Assembly (NCBI GenBank): GCA_030836185.1
Contig: JAURQH010000042.1
Location: 51,858-115,857 of the forward strand
DNA length: 64,000 nucleotides
Direction of reading: 5' to 3'
From: Planctomycetota bacterium
Lineage (GTDB): Bacteria > Planctomycetota > Planctomycetia > Planctomycetales > Planctomycetaceae
Shown: in pieces, positions 1 through 8,921 of the stretch
How positions within the stretch are numbered: the first letter of the stretch is position 1
How the letters are laid out: the number at the start of each line of letters is the position of its first letter
Program-made: the position numbers and the translations under genes
Notes under the pieces: model-generated
Told to the model about the DNA's origin: nothing
Seen by the model: only the letters and a program-made list of their open reading frames with translations
Database searches by the model: none

Positions 1-1153
1 GATTGGGTGCCACGCAGTTCACCGGTCCCTCAATCGAATCCGTCATCAACGAGTGATAGATGGCTCCCGCAACATCATCCAACCCGATCCAACTCATGTA
101 CTGTTTTCCGTCCCCGAGAATTCCCCCTGCTCCCATTTTGAAGGGCAGCAGCATTTTAGCCAACGCTCCCCCCTTGGGACTTAAGACAATCCCAATACGC
201 GGATTAACGACACGTATACCAGCATCGCGGGCAGAGTGTGAAGACTCTTCCCAGGCTTTACAAAGTTCCGGCAGATACCCTTCACCGGCTGACGCATTTT
301 CTCCGACCAATTCATCGCCGCGATCACCATACCAGCCGATGGCAGAAGCCGAAATGAGTGTTTTCGGGGGAGTTTCCATTGAGGTGAGAACTGAGACCAA
401 CTTATTTGTCACGTCAATGCGGCTGTTCCAAAGTCGATCTTTGAAAGAACTGGTCCATCGTTGTCCGGCGATATTCTCACCGGCAAGATGAATCACAGCG
501 TCGGCACCCGCAAACCATTCGGGGTCATATTCTGAGATGGCAGGATCCCACTGCCTCTGATGATCCTGTGTCGCAACCTTTCGAGTCAGGACAATTGGCT
601 CATGTCCCCCGGTCGAAAGAAGCGATTGTAACTCTTGTCCAATCAATCCACTGCCACCAGTTATGACGACTTTCATGCGAGGCTGCTTTCGATATTTTTG
701 ATGACACTTCAAATCATCGATTGTTCTGCAATGACGCCAGCGAAACATCCGTTCCAGCTTATGTCGTGAAAAACGTCCCCCCAGAAGCTGTCCAACAGGA
801 CCACCGGGAAGACGATAATGGATCAAATCGGTGAGCAGTGACTTCTCATCACTCACGGGTGACATTGTATGCGTGTGTTCCCACTTGGCAAACGGACCAC
901 TTACCTGAACGTCTTCAAAAGAAGAACCAACCGTATAATTTCGATGCTCGGCAACCCATTTTTGAGAGAGTGGGCCAATCTTCATGCCGATGACAGCGCG
1001 ATCTCCGTCTTCGATCCCTTCATGTGACAACAACTCAACCGGTTCCCAAGGAGGGGTGAGCCGATCAAATGCTCCGGGGCGAGCATGCCAATCAAACAAG
1101 GCATCGGCAGCAGCCTCGATCTCGGAAGATTTTTGAAAAATGATATCAGGCAT
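1..1153 (-). CDS. SRPBCC domain fused to TIGR01777-type SDR epimerase (3' end outside window)
   Basis: I translated this frame by hand from an ATG at 1153, and it stays open to the window edge, so the C-terminus is missing. Residues about 1-158 look like an SRPBCC/cyclase-dehydrase domain (MPDIIFQKSSEI start, later WEHTHTM and LIHYRLPGGPVGQ). At residue 160 a Rossmann domain begins (MKVVITGGSGLIGQ), followed by HLAGENIAGQRW, SASAIGWYGDRGDE and RIGIVLSP, which are hallmarks of TIGR01777 NAD-dependent epimerases. The fusion of the two domains is known in this family. The substrate is unknown. The start lies 3 nt after the stop of the upstream sigma factor gene, so the two are probably co-transcribed. 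Confidence 0.88.
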   Translation of the reverse strand, partial: MPDIIFQKSSEIEAAADALFDWHARPGAFDRLTPPWEPVELLSHEGIEDGDRAVIGMKIGPLSQKWVAEHRNYTVGSSFEDVQVSGPFAKWEHTHTMSPVSDEKSLLTDLIHYRLPGGPVGQLLGGRFSRHKLERMFRWRHCRTIDDLKCHQKYRKQPRMKVVITGGSGLIGQELQSLLSTGGHEPIVLTRKVATQDHQRQWDPAISEYDPEWFAGADAVIHLAGENIAGQRWTSSFKDRLWNSRIDVTNKLVSVLTSMETPPKTLISASAIGWYGDRGDELVGENASAGEGYLPELCKAWEESSHSARDAGIRVVNPRIGIVLSPKGGALAKMLLPFKMGAGGILGDGKQYMSWIGLDDVAGAIYHSLMTDSIEGPVNCVAPN

Positions 1154-1156
1154 CGA

Positions 1157-1792
1157 TTATCTCAACTCCTCAAATATCTCTTCAGGGGGCATCACCAATT
1201 TGGTCTGAATCGCCAAAATCGCCTGTCGAATAAGTTGCCGCACTCGTTCTTTACTCAAACCAACTTGCTCGGCAACCTGCCGGTAACTGCGGAATTTTCG
1301 TTCAACATCCAATCCAAAGCGTAACTCCACCAATTTTCTTTCGCGATCCGAGAGTTCCTTGAGAATCGTTTTCACAATTTTTTGTGACTGATCTCGGATG
1401 ACGATTCCCTCTCCCGATGTTGACATCAGTTGAGTTTCTTCGTCAATCGGCAAAAAGTTAGGACCGCGGTTTCGATTTCGAAACAAACGGTAAATCCGAT
1501 TACGGATACAAGTCGTTGCATAGGTACTGAATTGAAATCCTCGTTCAGGATCAAATTTATCCACCGCATCCATTAATGCCAAGCATCCTTCAGAATACAA
1601 CTCTCTTTCGTCTTGCCAGTTATTGGAGAGCTTAATGGCCATACTACGAACGAGCCCCAGATTCATTTCCATAACCTGATTTCGTAATTTTCTTTTCTGA
1701 ACTACGTCTTTCTCTGACTGATAGGCAATCAACAGTTCCAGGTTCCGTTTTCCTTGCGATATTTTCTGAGTTTTGGGGGCCGTTAAAATCAT
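1157..1792 (-). CDS. sigma-70 family RNA polymerase sigma factor
   Basis: This is a 211-residue sigma factor with regions 2 and 4. Region 2 is seen in YSEGCLALMDAVDKFDP followed by FQFSTYATTCIRNRI, the core-binding and -10 recognition helices. Region 4 is seen in LSDRERKLVELRFGL and the helix-turn-helix around QVAEQVGLSKERVRQL. There is no sigma region 1.1. The reading frame extends upstream to a TTG at 1843, but I chose the ATG at 1792 because AGGG stands about 7-10 nt before it. It is larger than a typical ECF factor and resembles the RpoD-related factors expanded in planctomycetes. It directly precedes the SRPBCC-epimerase gene. No anti-sigma gene is adjacent. Confidence 0.88.
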   Translation of the reverse strand: MILTAPKTQKISQGKRNLELLIAYQSEKDVVQKRKLRNQVMEMNLGLVRSMAIKLSNNWQDERELYSEGCLALMDAVDKFDPERGFQFSTYATTCIRNRIYRLFRNRNRGPNFLPIDEETQLMSTSGEGIVIRDQSQKIVKTILKELSDRERKLVELRFGLDVERKFRSYRQVAEQVGLSKERVRQLIRQAILAIQTKLVMPPEEIFEELR

Positions 1793-1924
1793 GTTATCCC
1801 TTGGTTTGATCATGGATATCTTTTGCACTAACCGGAATACCAAAAGCGAATTAACTCGTTTGGCCGTTCTGGCTCCGTTAAAATGGAACGATGTTTTACC
1901 TCTCGCCAGAAAGTGATTAAATCC

Positions 1925-3082
1925 ATGAAGCCACTGTTTTCATTCTCAATATTTCACCTGCTCGTTGTTCTCTTTTGGATCACGCCTGGCGTTCATGCGA
2001 ATTGGGAAAAAGTCATTGTGCATGAAGGAGACCGTTGCACCACGGCTGTCGCCGATGATGTGAATGGTGACGGCTTGCTGGATGTTTTTACAAACAGTAA
2101 GAATCAGACAAACCTGTTTCTTGCCCCCGACTGGAAACAAATCACGTTACACAAAGGTGTCGGCTGTATTCATTCAGAACTGATTGACGCAGATGGCGAT
2201 GGAGACCTGGATTGGGTCGGTGCCCGCTACAATCCCGGACTCATCATTTGCCTCTTACGCCCCGATCACCCCCTCACCGAACCGTGGCCTATGAAACTTG
2301 TTGATGATCAGGTTCACGGAATTCATGGGTTGCTGACGGGAGATGTTGACGGTGATGGTGTCAATGATTTGCTGGCGACGAGTGCGCAACCAAAGCCTCC
2401 CTTTCCAAATTCACTTGTCTGGTATCGCGTCCCCAAAAATATTCAGCAAGCCGAAAGGTGGCCGCGGTTTGTCTTCGCCGATCAAGATGCTCCCGGCCTC
2501 ACTCATTACCTTGGTCTTGGAGACATCAATGGTGATGGTCGAGCCGATGCCGCGACCGGAGCAAAAGGAGGCCCACAAGCGGAAGAGGGGACAGGAGAAT
2601 GGTTCGCATGGTGGGAAGCGCCTGTTGATCCGACCAAAACCTGGAAAAAACATCTCATCGCCAAAAACCAACCGGGGGCAACGAATATTCATCCGGGGGA
2701 CATCAACGGAGATGGCAAGACCGACCTGCTGGCCTCACGAGGACATGGACTCGGCGTCGTCTGGTTTGAAAACCCGAGTTGGAAAGAACACACAATGATT
2801 GCCGACTTAAAGGAACCACATTGCCTAGTCGTAGAGGATCTGGACCATGATGGTGATCTGGATGCTGCGACATGTGCCTACGGATCAAAACGAGCGGTGT
2901 GGTTTGAAAACGACGGTCGTGGAAACTTCCAAACACACACTGTCGCTGAGGACCAAGAGGCCTACGATATTCGAGCAGGCGACATGGATGGTGACGGAGA
3001 TATTGATTTATTGATCGCCGGGCGAGGGAGTCAGAATGTGGTCTGGTATCGCAATCCCGACAGTCCCGACAAATGTGATTGA
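1925..3082 (+). CDS. secreted VCBS/FG-GAP repeat protein
   Basis: This is a 385-residue exported protein of unknown role. The ATG at 1925 starts a clear signal peptide (hydrophobic core FSFSIFHLLVVLFW, cleavage near VHA-NW). An in-frame start 42 nt upstream would bury it behind a basic leader, so I reject that start. At least seven calcium-binding type repeats are visible, with loops such as DVNGDGLLD, DADGDGDLD, DVDGDGVND, DINGDGRAD, DINGDGKTD, DLDHDGDLD and DMDGDGDID. This predicts a seven-bladed FG-GAP/VCBS beta-propeller. It ends 9 nt before the convergent cpaE-like gene. Such proteins are abundant in planctomycetes and their ligands are mostly unknown. Confidence 0.88.
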   Translation: MKPLFSFSIFHLLVVLFWITPGVHANWEKVIVHEGDRCTTAVADDVNGDGLLDVFTNSKNQTNLFLAPDWKQITLHKGVGCIHSELIDADGDGDLDWVGARYNPGLIICLLRPDHPLTEPWPMKLVDDQVHGIHGLLTGDVDGDGVNDLLATSAQPKPPFPNSLVWYRVPKNIQQAERWPRFVFADQDAPGLTHYLGLGDINGDGRADAATGAKGGPQAEEGTGEWFAWWEAPVDPTKTWKKHLIAKNQPGATNIHPGDINGDGKTDLLASRGHGLGVVWFENPSWKEHTMIADLKEPHCLVVEDLDHDGDLDAATCAYGSKRAVWFENDGRGNFQTHTVAEDQEAYDIRAGDMDGDGDIDLLIAGRGSQNVVWYRNPDSPDKCD

Positions 3083-3091
3083 AGCGACTGG

Positions 3092-4303
3092 TCAGCCGTT
3101 GGATAAAAAGCTGAAGAGGCCCTTTTTAGGCTTCTTCGGCATCTCTTCACCGGGTTCTCCCTCATGGAAGACTTCTGCAATGGCCTCAATCGCCTTGGTA
3201 ATTCGGGCCTTGGGAGCTTGCTGCATTAACGGAACACCGTTGTTACGACTGTCTACCATTGCTTGATAGTCGTTGGGCAATTGACAAAAGATCTCGCGAT
3301 CAATCGTCTCTTTGGCTTTGCTCATGCTGATTTGAGTCTCTTCGATTCCCATGCGATTCAAAATGACACGCACTTTATCGTTGATGCCTTCGTATTCATC
3401 AAAAAACTGATTCAATCGAACGACGTTACGCAGCCCCGGCAAATCGAGCTGAGTCAGTAACAAAATGGTATCCGCAGAGTCCAAAGCTGCCATTTCCAAC
3501 TCGCCATAATTCTTACTCAAGTCGAGAATCAGATGAGAGAACGTCGACTTGAAAAGTGAAATCACACGTTTCAACACTTCACCATTCACCGAGTTGCGAT
3601 CACTCATTTGTACCGGTCGAGGTAATAGATAAGCACCACATTCGTGACGTGTGAGAGATCGTTTCAAGAGCGAATAGTCAATTCGTTGGATGTTCTCTGC
3701 AAGATCTTGAATTGTGTAATCGGGTAATAGGTCGAGCCAGACGTCGGCATCTCCCAGCGAGAGATCGAGGTCAAGAATCGTCACACTGTTCGATTTATGA
3801 GAAGCGAGCATACAGGCCAGATTCACAGCCAACGAAGTACAACCTACTCCCCCCTCGACACCCGCAACTGCGATCACTCGACTCGAACGAATTCGCGTCA
3901 TTGTCGATCCTGCAACCATGCTCGGCGGAGTAGAACGGACACGATCCAAGGCCGCCAGAATGTCTTCCAAGTGAAGAGGAAAATTCAGAAATTCGCGAGC
4001 CCCATTTCGCATGGCCTGCAAAATGAGCGACCCTTCCTGAGAACCACTCACCGCCAGCACGGCACATGTCGGAAGTTGACGACTGACTTGCTGAATCAGT
4101 GACAACCCTTTCACCGGATCCGCGTCGAGAGAAACGATGGCAATATCGGGAGTCGCCTGATCAAGGACGTCAATAAAGAACTCGTAGCGTGAACAATCGG
4201 CTTCCAACCATAAAGACTCGACCCCTAAGAGCATATTCTTCATGGAAGCGCGCGAAATATCATCAGGATCGACGATGGCAACACGCAATACATTTTCATC
4301 CAT
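3092..4303 (-). CDS. cpaE: CpaE/TadZ-like pilus assembly ATPase
   Basis: This is a 403-residue protein placed in the Flp/Tad locus. Residues about 5-125 form a receiver-like domain (VLRVAIVDPDD, IVSLDADP, NGAREFLNFP). Residues about 140-380 form a MinD/ParA-type domain (VIAVAGVEGGVGCTSLAVN, TILDLDLSLGDADVWL, HLILDLSKN). The P-loop reads EGGVGCTS where ParA proteins have KGGxGKT, so both lysines are missing. Atypical Walker A motifs are known in TadZ/CpaE proteins, which act mainly as polar localisation factors for the pilus machine. It is the last Tad gene visible. The next gene is convergent and unrelated, so TadA, TadB and TadC must lie elsewhere. Confidence 0.87.
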   Translation of the reverse strand: MDENVLRVAIVDPDDISRASMKNMLLGVESLWLEADCSRYEFFIDVLDQATPDIAIVSLDADPVKGLSLIQQVSRQLPTCAVLAVSGSQEGSLILQAMRNGAREFLNFPLHLEDILAALDRVRSTPPSMVAGSTMTRIRSSRVIAVAGVEGGVGCTSLAVNLACMLASHKSNSVTILDLDLSLGDADVWLDLLPDYTIQDLAENIQRIDYSLLKRSLTRHECGAYLLPRPVQMSDRNSVNGEVLKRVISLFKSTFSHLILDLSKNYGELEMAALDSADTILLLTQLDLPGLRNVVRLNQFFDEYEGINDKVRVILNRMGIEETQISMSKAKETIDREIFCQLPNDYQAMVDSRNNGVPLMQQAPKARITKAIEAIAEVFHEGEPGEEMPKKPKKGLFSFLSNG

Positions 4304-4735
4304 ATCGAAACCCTTAGGGATTTACGTGACACTCAACGAAAAAAGAAGTTGATCGGGTCTCTTCACATTATCGGAAAACTCGGCGCGAAGTCTAATACCA
4401 ACGACAGAAAATGAACATTTTCGTCTGCGCCAAAACTGCATCTGCGCAAAATCAAGGACCAGCAACATTCGACTGGCCCTTGAGTTGAGTTCATACGGTC
4501 ACAAGTGAATGATTGAGGAATTCCTTGATTACTGTCGTGGTGCCCACCCTCGACTGGTACGAGTCGTATCTGTCTGTGCTTGATAATCGTATTCGACTTT
4601 CTGCACATTCGACCCGGAATAGTTGGAGGGCTCCCAGTTTTCGACCGTTTTTGTCCCTTGTGCCCAGAATTCTCCTCATGGAAACGGGGCTGCCGATTTA
4701 TGTCGGGGCTCCGCTCGTGATTGAATGGGAGCAAG
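4304..4735. other. 432-bp intergenic region inside the Tad locus
   Basis: No convincing gene is present. Open frames on both strands lack composition or motifs typical of proteins. The gap separates cpaC from cpaE and probably holds a separate promoter for cpaE. I cannot point to a good -35/-10 pair. Confidence 0.4.
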
Positions 4736-6262
4736 TTAATCCGCAGAATGGGCCTCAATTGCCGGAGCGGGTGGCAATTGGGGATTCATCGATTCCATCG
4801 AACCTTGATTCATGCTTTCTGGTGGTCGCATGTAAGGGCTCGTAGGAATCGGAGTGTAGTGCTGATGGTACATTGGTGGAGGCGGAGCAAACTCCGCAGG
4901 ATCACCATACTTGGGGACTTCCAACAGCCCATCAAAGAATAATTCGCGATCTGTCGGACGTGTTGTGTTTTCACCCGGTCCTAAAGGCACAGGATCATTG
5001 GCATCCAGAGGACTCACATATTCGGGAGTCACCATCACAACAAGTTCGGTTTCTGCTTCTTCATACCGCTTACGGCTAAAGAATGTCCCAATCACCGGGA
5101 ACTCACCAAGCCACGGAATTTTGGAGGTGCTGGCGGTATCTCGACGTGAGATCAATCCCGCAATCATCAATGTTTGGCCAAACTTCATTTCGACTTGTGT
5201 GTTCACCCGGCGAGTGGTTAAACCGGGAACCTGCAAACCATTGACTTCAACAGCATTCGAAAAATCTCGTTCACTCACTTCAGGTTGAAGTTCGAGTCGT
5301 AGGCGACCATTGCCTAAAATAATTGGAACGGCTTCCATGTTGACACCAAATTCACGCCATTCGATGGTGGCTGTACCGAGTCCTTGTGGAACCAAGATCG
5401 GGAACTCACCACCGTTGAGCAATCGTGCCGGGCGTCCGTTGGTGGTCACCAATGACGGTTCAGCTTTAATTTTCAACAGTCCTTCTTCTTTGAGGGCTTC
5501 CAGAAAGCCATTAAAGATGTCCCCCGAATTGATGATCCCCAAAGCGACTGTTGGATCAGCGAGTCCCCCCAGCGTCACTCCAGGATTCGAGATGCCTGCC
5601 ACAGGAGTTAATGCCCCAGGTGTACTCACTAAAAAACTTTCTTCACCCGAGAAGGCGAAGTTGAATCCCATTTGACGAACTTTTGTCCGTTGGACTTCCA
5701 TGACTTTGACCTTCAGCATCACTTGCTGAACGCCACCGACCTTCATTTGATTCAGGACACGAGGATAAAACTGCTCGGCAATTTCCATCATTTCCGTGAT
5801 GTGTTCAGGTTGAGTCACCCAGCCTCGCAGAACAACACTTTCCTGAACTTCGACAGCATCGACTGAAGAACTGGGGAATAATTGGGACAAATAAGCTTGC
5901 AGATGACGAACATCTCCGGTGACAAACACTTCCACCGTATAAATTTGATTATTCTCATCGAGGATGTTGACTGTCGTGACGCCGGGCTTCAATGCCTGAA
6001 CTCGAAGCCGATTGACTTCGACAGGCGATACACTGATGACATCGGCATCAAAGTCTCTCGCTTCCACAATTTTGGCATTTGTCTCGATGATCTTCGAGAA
6101 CTTCTCAACGAGTTGAAAATTGCCCTTCTTCTGTGTCAAACGATACAGAGGTTCGAAGTCGGGAGCATTTGGATCGGAAGGAGCCTGCGCAAACGCTGGA
6201 ATGCCAAGCATCAGCGGAACTAACGCGCAGAATAAGAATCTCACTGTTCTTCCATGAACCAT
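4736..6262 (-). CDS. cpaC: Flp/Tad pilus secretin (CpaC/RcpA type)
   Basis: This 508-residue outer-membrane secretin is predicted to form the channel for the Flp pilus. It has a signal peptide (VRFLFCALVPLMLGIPAFAQA), a CpaC N-terminal domain (about residues 45-125, with FSKIIETNAKIVEARDFDAD and PGVTTVNILDENN), a BON-like segment near VVLRGWVTQPEHI, and a secretin core (about 245-415, with LKIKAEPSLVTTNGRPARL, LNGGEFPILVPQG and MKFGQTLMIAGLISRR). A Pro/Met-rich C-terminal tail of roughly 75 residues follows. The ATG at 6262 is preceded by GAGGTG at good spacing. It belongs with cpaB, flp and cpaE around it. Confidence 0.92.
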   Translation of the reverse strand: MVHGRTVRFLFCALVPLMLGIPAFAQAPSDPNAPDFEPLYRLTQKKGNFQLVEKFSKIIETNAKIVEARDFDADVISVSPVEVNRLRVQALKPGVTTVNILDENNQIYTVEVFVTGDVRHLQAYLSQLFPSSSVDAVEVQESVVLRGWVTQPEHITEMMEIAEQFYPRVLNQMKVGGVQQVMLKVKVMEVQRTKVRQMGFNFAFSGEESFLVSTPGALTPVAGISNPGVTLGGLADPTVALGIINSGDIFNGFLEALKEEGLLKIKAEPSLVTTNGRPARLLNGGEFPILVPQGLGTATIEWREFGVNMEAVPIILGNGRLRLELQPEVSERDFSNAVEVNGLQVPGLTTRRVNTQVEMKFGQTLMIAGLISRRDTASTSKIPWLGEFPVIGTFFSRKRYEEAETELVVMVTPEYVSPLDANDPVPLGPGENTTRPTDRELFFDGLLEVPKYGDPAEFAPPPPMYHQHYTPIPTSPYMRPPESMNQGSMESMNPQLPPAPAIEAHSAD

Positions 6263-6380
6263 GATTCACCTCGAAGCTGGAATTGTATCGGGTCGGAATT
6301 CATCCATGAACCCGTGCAGTCTCATTGTATTATCCAAGAACGGCTTTGAGTCATTGAAGGGACAATGATTCTGCCAACAT

Positions 6381-6421
6381 AAAAACCTTATCGACCAGAA
6401 GAGACTCCCCAGTCGATAAGG
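6381..6421 (-). terminator. hairpin plus T-run downstream of cpaB
   Basis: Arms CCTTATCGAC (6386-6395) and GTCGATAAGG (6412-6421) form a perfect 10-bp stem with a 16-nt loop. On the minus strand the stem is followed by TTTTT. It lies between the cpaB stop and the cpaC start, so it can end or attenuate the flp-cpaB transcript before cpaC. Confidence 0.65.
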
Positions 6422-6482
6422 ATTATTCCCATTTTGTAATCAGTAGGATTACTACAACCCTACCTCGTCATTCCAGAGGCCC

Positions 6483-7595
6483 TTAACTCCCTTCAAACAA
6501 ACGATTTAACAACACCTGCATAGGGTTTTCCTCTTCTTTTTCCTGAACAGGAGTAAGAGAAGAAGTTTCCTGATTTTCTGGTGAAGTGTTAGTTGGCTGC
6601 TTGGTCGGAACCGTTACCGGAACTTCTTTTTCAACTTCTCCGATGACGAATTCCGATTCTTCGGTCTCGCCACCTTGAACAATTTTGATCTTCCATACCT
6701 CGGGTTCAACAACCTTCACCACTTCTGCAACTGTCTCGGGATCAACTTTCTTGCTGAGGCTGGCCAACAACCGTTGGTTCTCTGACTTCAACTTCGCCAG
6801 CTCGGCAGAATGCTCGTCTGCCAACTGTAGACGCAACTTCTCAAGTTCGCCTTGGTGGGCTTTCTCAAGTTCGTCCCGGACAGATTTCGCAGTTCCCAAG
6901 TTGTCAAAATCTTCTTCAGTTAATAATTCGACTTTTGTTGCGGCTGTTTCATTCTTAGGGCGAAGTGCAAAGTGCAAATCACCTTTAGACTCGGCCATCA
7001 TCAAAATGGCGGCTTGTTTGGGCGTCACCAACATCGACACATTTTTGGCAATGATATCAGCGTTGGTGGGTGAGTTTTCGTCACGATCTCCTCCCATGGA
7101 AAACACTTCGATCCATTCAAGAATCATTTTTGTTTTCAGGCTATCGACTCGTGAAAGTCCATCCTTATCTTTGTAGGTCACAAAAATGTCAACTCGGTCT
7201 TTTGGACGGATCTGCCCACTATGTGACGATGTTTGCGTGATGGGTGTTGTATAAACCCGATATCCATCAGGGATTTCTGTCGAGGCATCAAAATCTCCCT
7301 TTTCCCCCAAATTCGCTTTCACGATGGGAGTTCCTGGAAAGGCTTTTGATCTCAACGCACGTCGCTCGTATTCTTCTTTCGTTGTGACAGCTCCCAAAGG
7401 AACCATTTCCTTGGAATACTCTCGAAATTCAACATGCTCCTCTGTTAATGGCAAATAAGGTGAAATCTCTGCCTTGGCAACGAGAACCATCTGTTTCTCT
7501 TCAACGTCCTTCTTGCCCGACTGAGTCACGCCGAAAGCCGCTAATGTGCCACTTCCTAAAGCCATCATTAACAATAAAAATGATTTGGGTTTCAT
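6483..7595 (-). CDS. cpaB: Flp pilus assembly protein CpaB/RcpC, with coiled-coil extension
   Basis: This is a 370-residue periplasmic component of the Flp/Tad pilus. The ATG at 7595 has GGAGAG upstream and begins a signal anchor (KPKSFLLLMMALGSGTLAAFGV). An SAF domain follows (about residues 35-100, EISPYLPLTEEHVEFREY, KAFPGTPIVKANL), then the CpaB/RcpC domain (IRPKDRVDIFVTY, ISMLVTPKQAAILMMAESKGDLHFALRP). Unlike typical CpaB proteins of about 260-300 residues, it continues with a charged coiled coil (DELEKAHQGELEKLRLQL) and a low-complexity Thr/Gln/Glu-rich tail. The extension may contact other pilus parts, but that is inference. Confidence 0.9.
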   Translation of the reverse strand: MKPKSFLLLMMALGSGTLAAFGVTQSGKKDVEEKQMVLVAKAEISPYLPLTEEHVEFREYSKEMVPLGAVTTKEEYERRALRSKAFPGTPIVKANLGEKGDFDASTEIPDGYRVYTTPITQTSSHSGQIRPKDRVDIFVTYKDKDGLSRVDSLKTKMILEWIEVFSMGGDRDENSPTNADIIAKNVSMLVTPKQAAILMMAESKGDLHFALRPKNETAATKVELLTEEDFDNLGTAKSVRDELEKAHQGELEKLRLQLADEHSAELAKLKSENQRLLASLSKKVDPETVAEVVKVVEPEVWKIKIVQGGETEESEFVIGEVEKEVPVTVPTKQPTNTSPENQETSSLTPVQEKEEENPMQVLLNRLFEGS

Positions 7596-7871
7596 ATTTT
7601 CTCTCCAGCCGTTAAGTGTGGAATGGCGATTCTTCGCGACTCCAACCAATTGACGATTGGATCATCAATGCTGGCCTGAGAGATGTCATGACAACACAAG
7701 CTGCCACATCATTTCTATCGGCCTGGTTGGTCCGAGGTCTTCAACATTTACAGTCACCCAGTTGGGGTGGTTCTGAAAAACTTGTTCGGAAATTATTATA
7801 AGATCGTCTGTTATTTCTCGTTTTCTCAAGTTTGGCTCAAGATTCTCATCGACCAAGAACCGGAACCATTG

Positions 7872-8423
7872 CTAAATTAAACCCGCATAGAAAAAGTATC
7901 CAATGGAGCCGATGCAGATCGGTATGCCATACGGCAAGAGCAGCATGGTTGGCTTTCGTTCTGCGGCAAACTCGGAAAGTTTTGCAGGGTTTTTCACCGA
8001 CAGCCATTCGTTGACAATGACCAGGAAGTTGATGCTGTGTTTCTCGAAGGCTCTTCTGCGAGCAACCATCACGACGGCCATGAACGCCCCGACGAATACG
8101 GAAACCACAAAGGCGGCGAGAGTAATCTCCCAGCCGAGCCAGGCTCCCATACCGGCCATCAATTTGACATCACCGGCCCCCATTCCTCCGACTGAGTAAA
8201 GTGGTAACAGGCAAAGCAGCCCGGTCACCATCCCCAGCAAGCCGAAGCCGAGTCCTTCCCAGCCTCCCAGAACGGTATTGGCAACCAGTCCAGAGAGTAC
8301 CATCGGGAAAGTAATCCAATTGGGAACTCGAAGTTCTTTACCGTCGATCCATGCCGCCCAGATTAAGACGACCGCAACGACGAGGACTTCCCAATGATTT
8401 AACAGATATGCTTGCCAGTCCAT
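7872..8423 (-). CDS. A24 family prepilin peptidase (TadV/CpaA type)
   Basis: This 183-residue polytopic membrane protease is predicted to cleave the Flp pre-pilin at the membrane. Both catalytic aspartate contexts are visible: AAWIDGKELRVPNWIT near the N-terminus and GMGAGDVKLMAG, which contains the family GxGD motif. There are five or six hydrophobic segments. It has the short A24 form without an N-terminal methyltransferase domain, as usual for TadV/CpaA. It lies between flp and cpaB on the same strand, which supports the assignment. Confidence 0.93.
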   Translation of the reverse strand: MDWQAYLLNHWEVLVVAVVLIWAAWIDGKELRVPNWITFPMVLSGLVANTVLGGWEGLGFGLLGMVTGLLCLLPLYSVGGMGAGDVKLMAGMGAWLGWEITLAAFVVSVFVGAFMAVVMVARRRAFEKHSINFLVIVNEWLSVKNPAKLSEFAAERKPTMLLLPYGIPICIGSIGYFFYAGLI

Positions 8424-8732
8424 TTTGACTTACCTTTCTTCGCATAAAGCTCCAAAAGTCCCATGCCTGAGTTTTCGGAACAACTCCTGGACGAATCACG
8501 TCATTCAGGAATTCTATTTTTGTTAATGTGATGTCTGAATCGATTGACTGCAATTGTTCGAGTAGGCTTTTCAATTTTTACTTGCCACTCGATGAAATTT
8601 GTCTCCACGAATGACTTGGCGAGTGTCGCACACTCAAAACAGGTCAACAAACTTGAACAAACTGTTTGCCGACCTCTCCAGATTGTTTCACTGGAGAAGT
8701 CGATCAAACATTCGTTCTTGAATCTCAAAAAC
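8424..8732. other. 309-bp spacer between flp and the prepilin peptidase gene
   Basis: No gene is seen. A hairpin with 7-bp arms, TCTCCAG (8675-8681) and CTGGAGA (8691-8697), lies about 35 nt downstream of the flp stop. It has no T-run, so it looks more like a 3' stabilising or processing stem than a terminator. Such a stem would let flp mRNA be more abundant than the downstream genes, as is common for pilins. That is inference. Confidence 0.35.
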
Positions 8733-8921
8733 CTACTGTCCTGTTGTTGGAGCAAGATCATCAGAAACATTACTGAAGGTGGTACTTGCACTGGTACCAA
8801 CTGCACGAATGGCAACAATACAAACCACGATGATCAACGCCAGCATCACGGCGTATTCAACAGCCGTAGGTCCATCTTCTGAAACCAGAAAATTCTTCAC
8901 ACTTTTGGCAAACTTCTTCAT
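8733..8921 (-). CDS. flp: Flp family type IVb pilin
   Basis: This 62-residue protein has the typical size and layout of the major Flp pilin subunit. It has a basic leader (MKKFAKSVKNFLVSEDG), the cleavage/recognition motif G-PTAVEY in which the conserved Glu-Tyr pair follows the processing site, a hydrophobic helix (AVMLALIIVVCIVAI), and a short polar C-terminus. AGGA stands about 10 nt before the ATG. It is the first gene of the minus-strand Tad cluster and is the likely substrate of the adjacent A24 peptidase. Only one copy is present here. Confidence 0.95.
   Translation of the reverse strand: MKKFAKSVKNFLVSEDGPTAVEYAVMLALIIVVCIVAIRAVGTSASTTFSNVSDDLAPTTGQ

Noticed and set aside
4363..4758. 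131-codon minus-strand frame in the cpaC-cpaE gap
   Set aside because: Its translation is rich in Arg/Pro/His and Cys without hydrophobic periodicity or motif, and it overlaps the end of cpaC. It looks like chance.
8544..8882. 112-codon plus-strand frame opposite flp
   Set aside because: It is antisense to the flp pilin and its downstream spacer. Its low-complexity Asn/Thr-rich end is the complement of the pilin helix.
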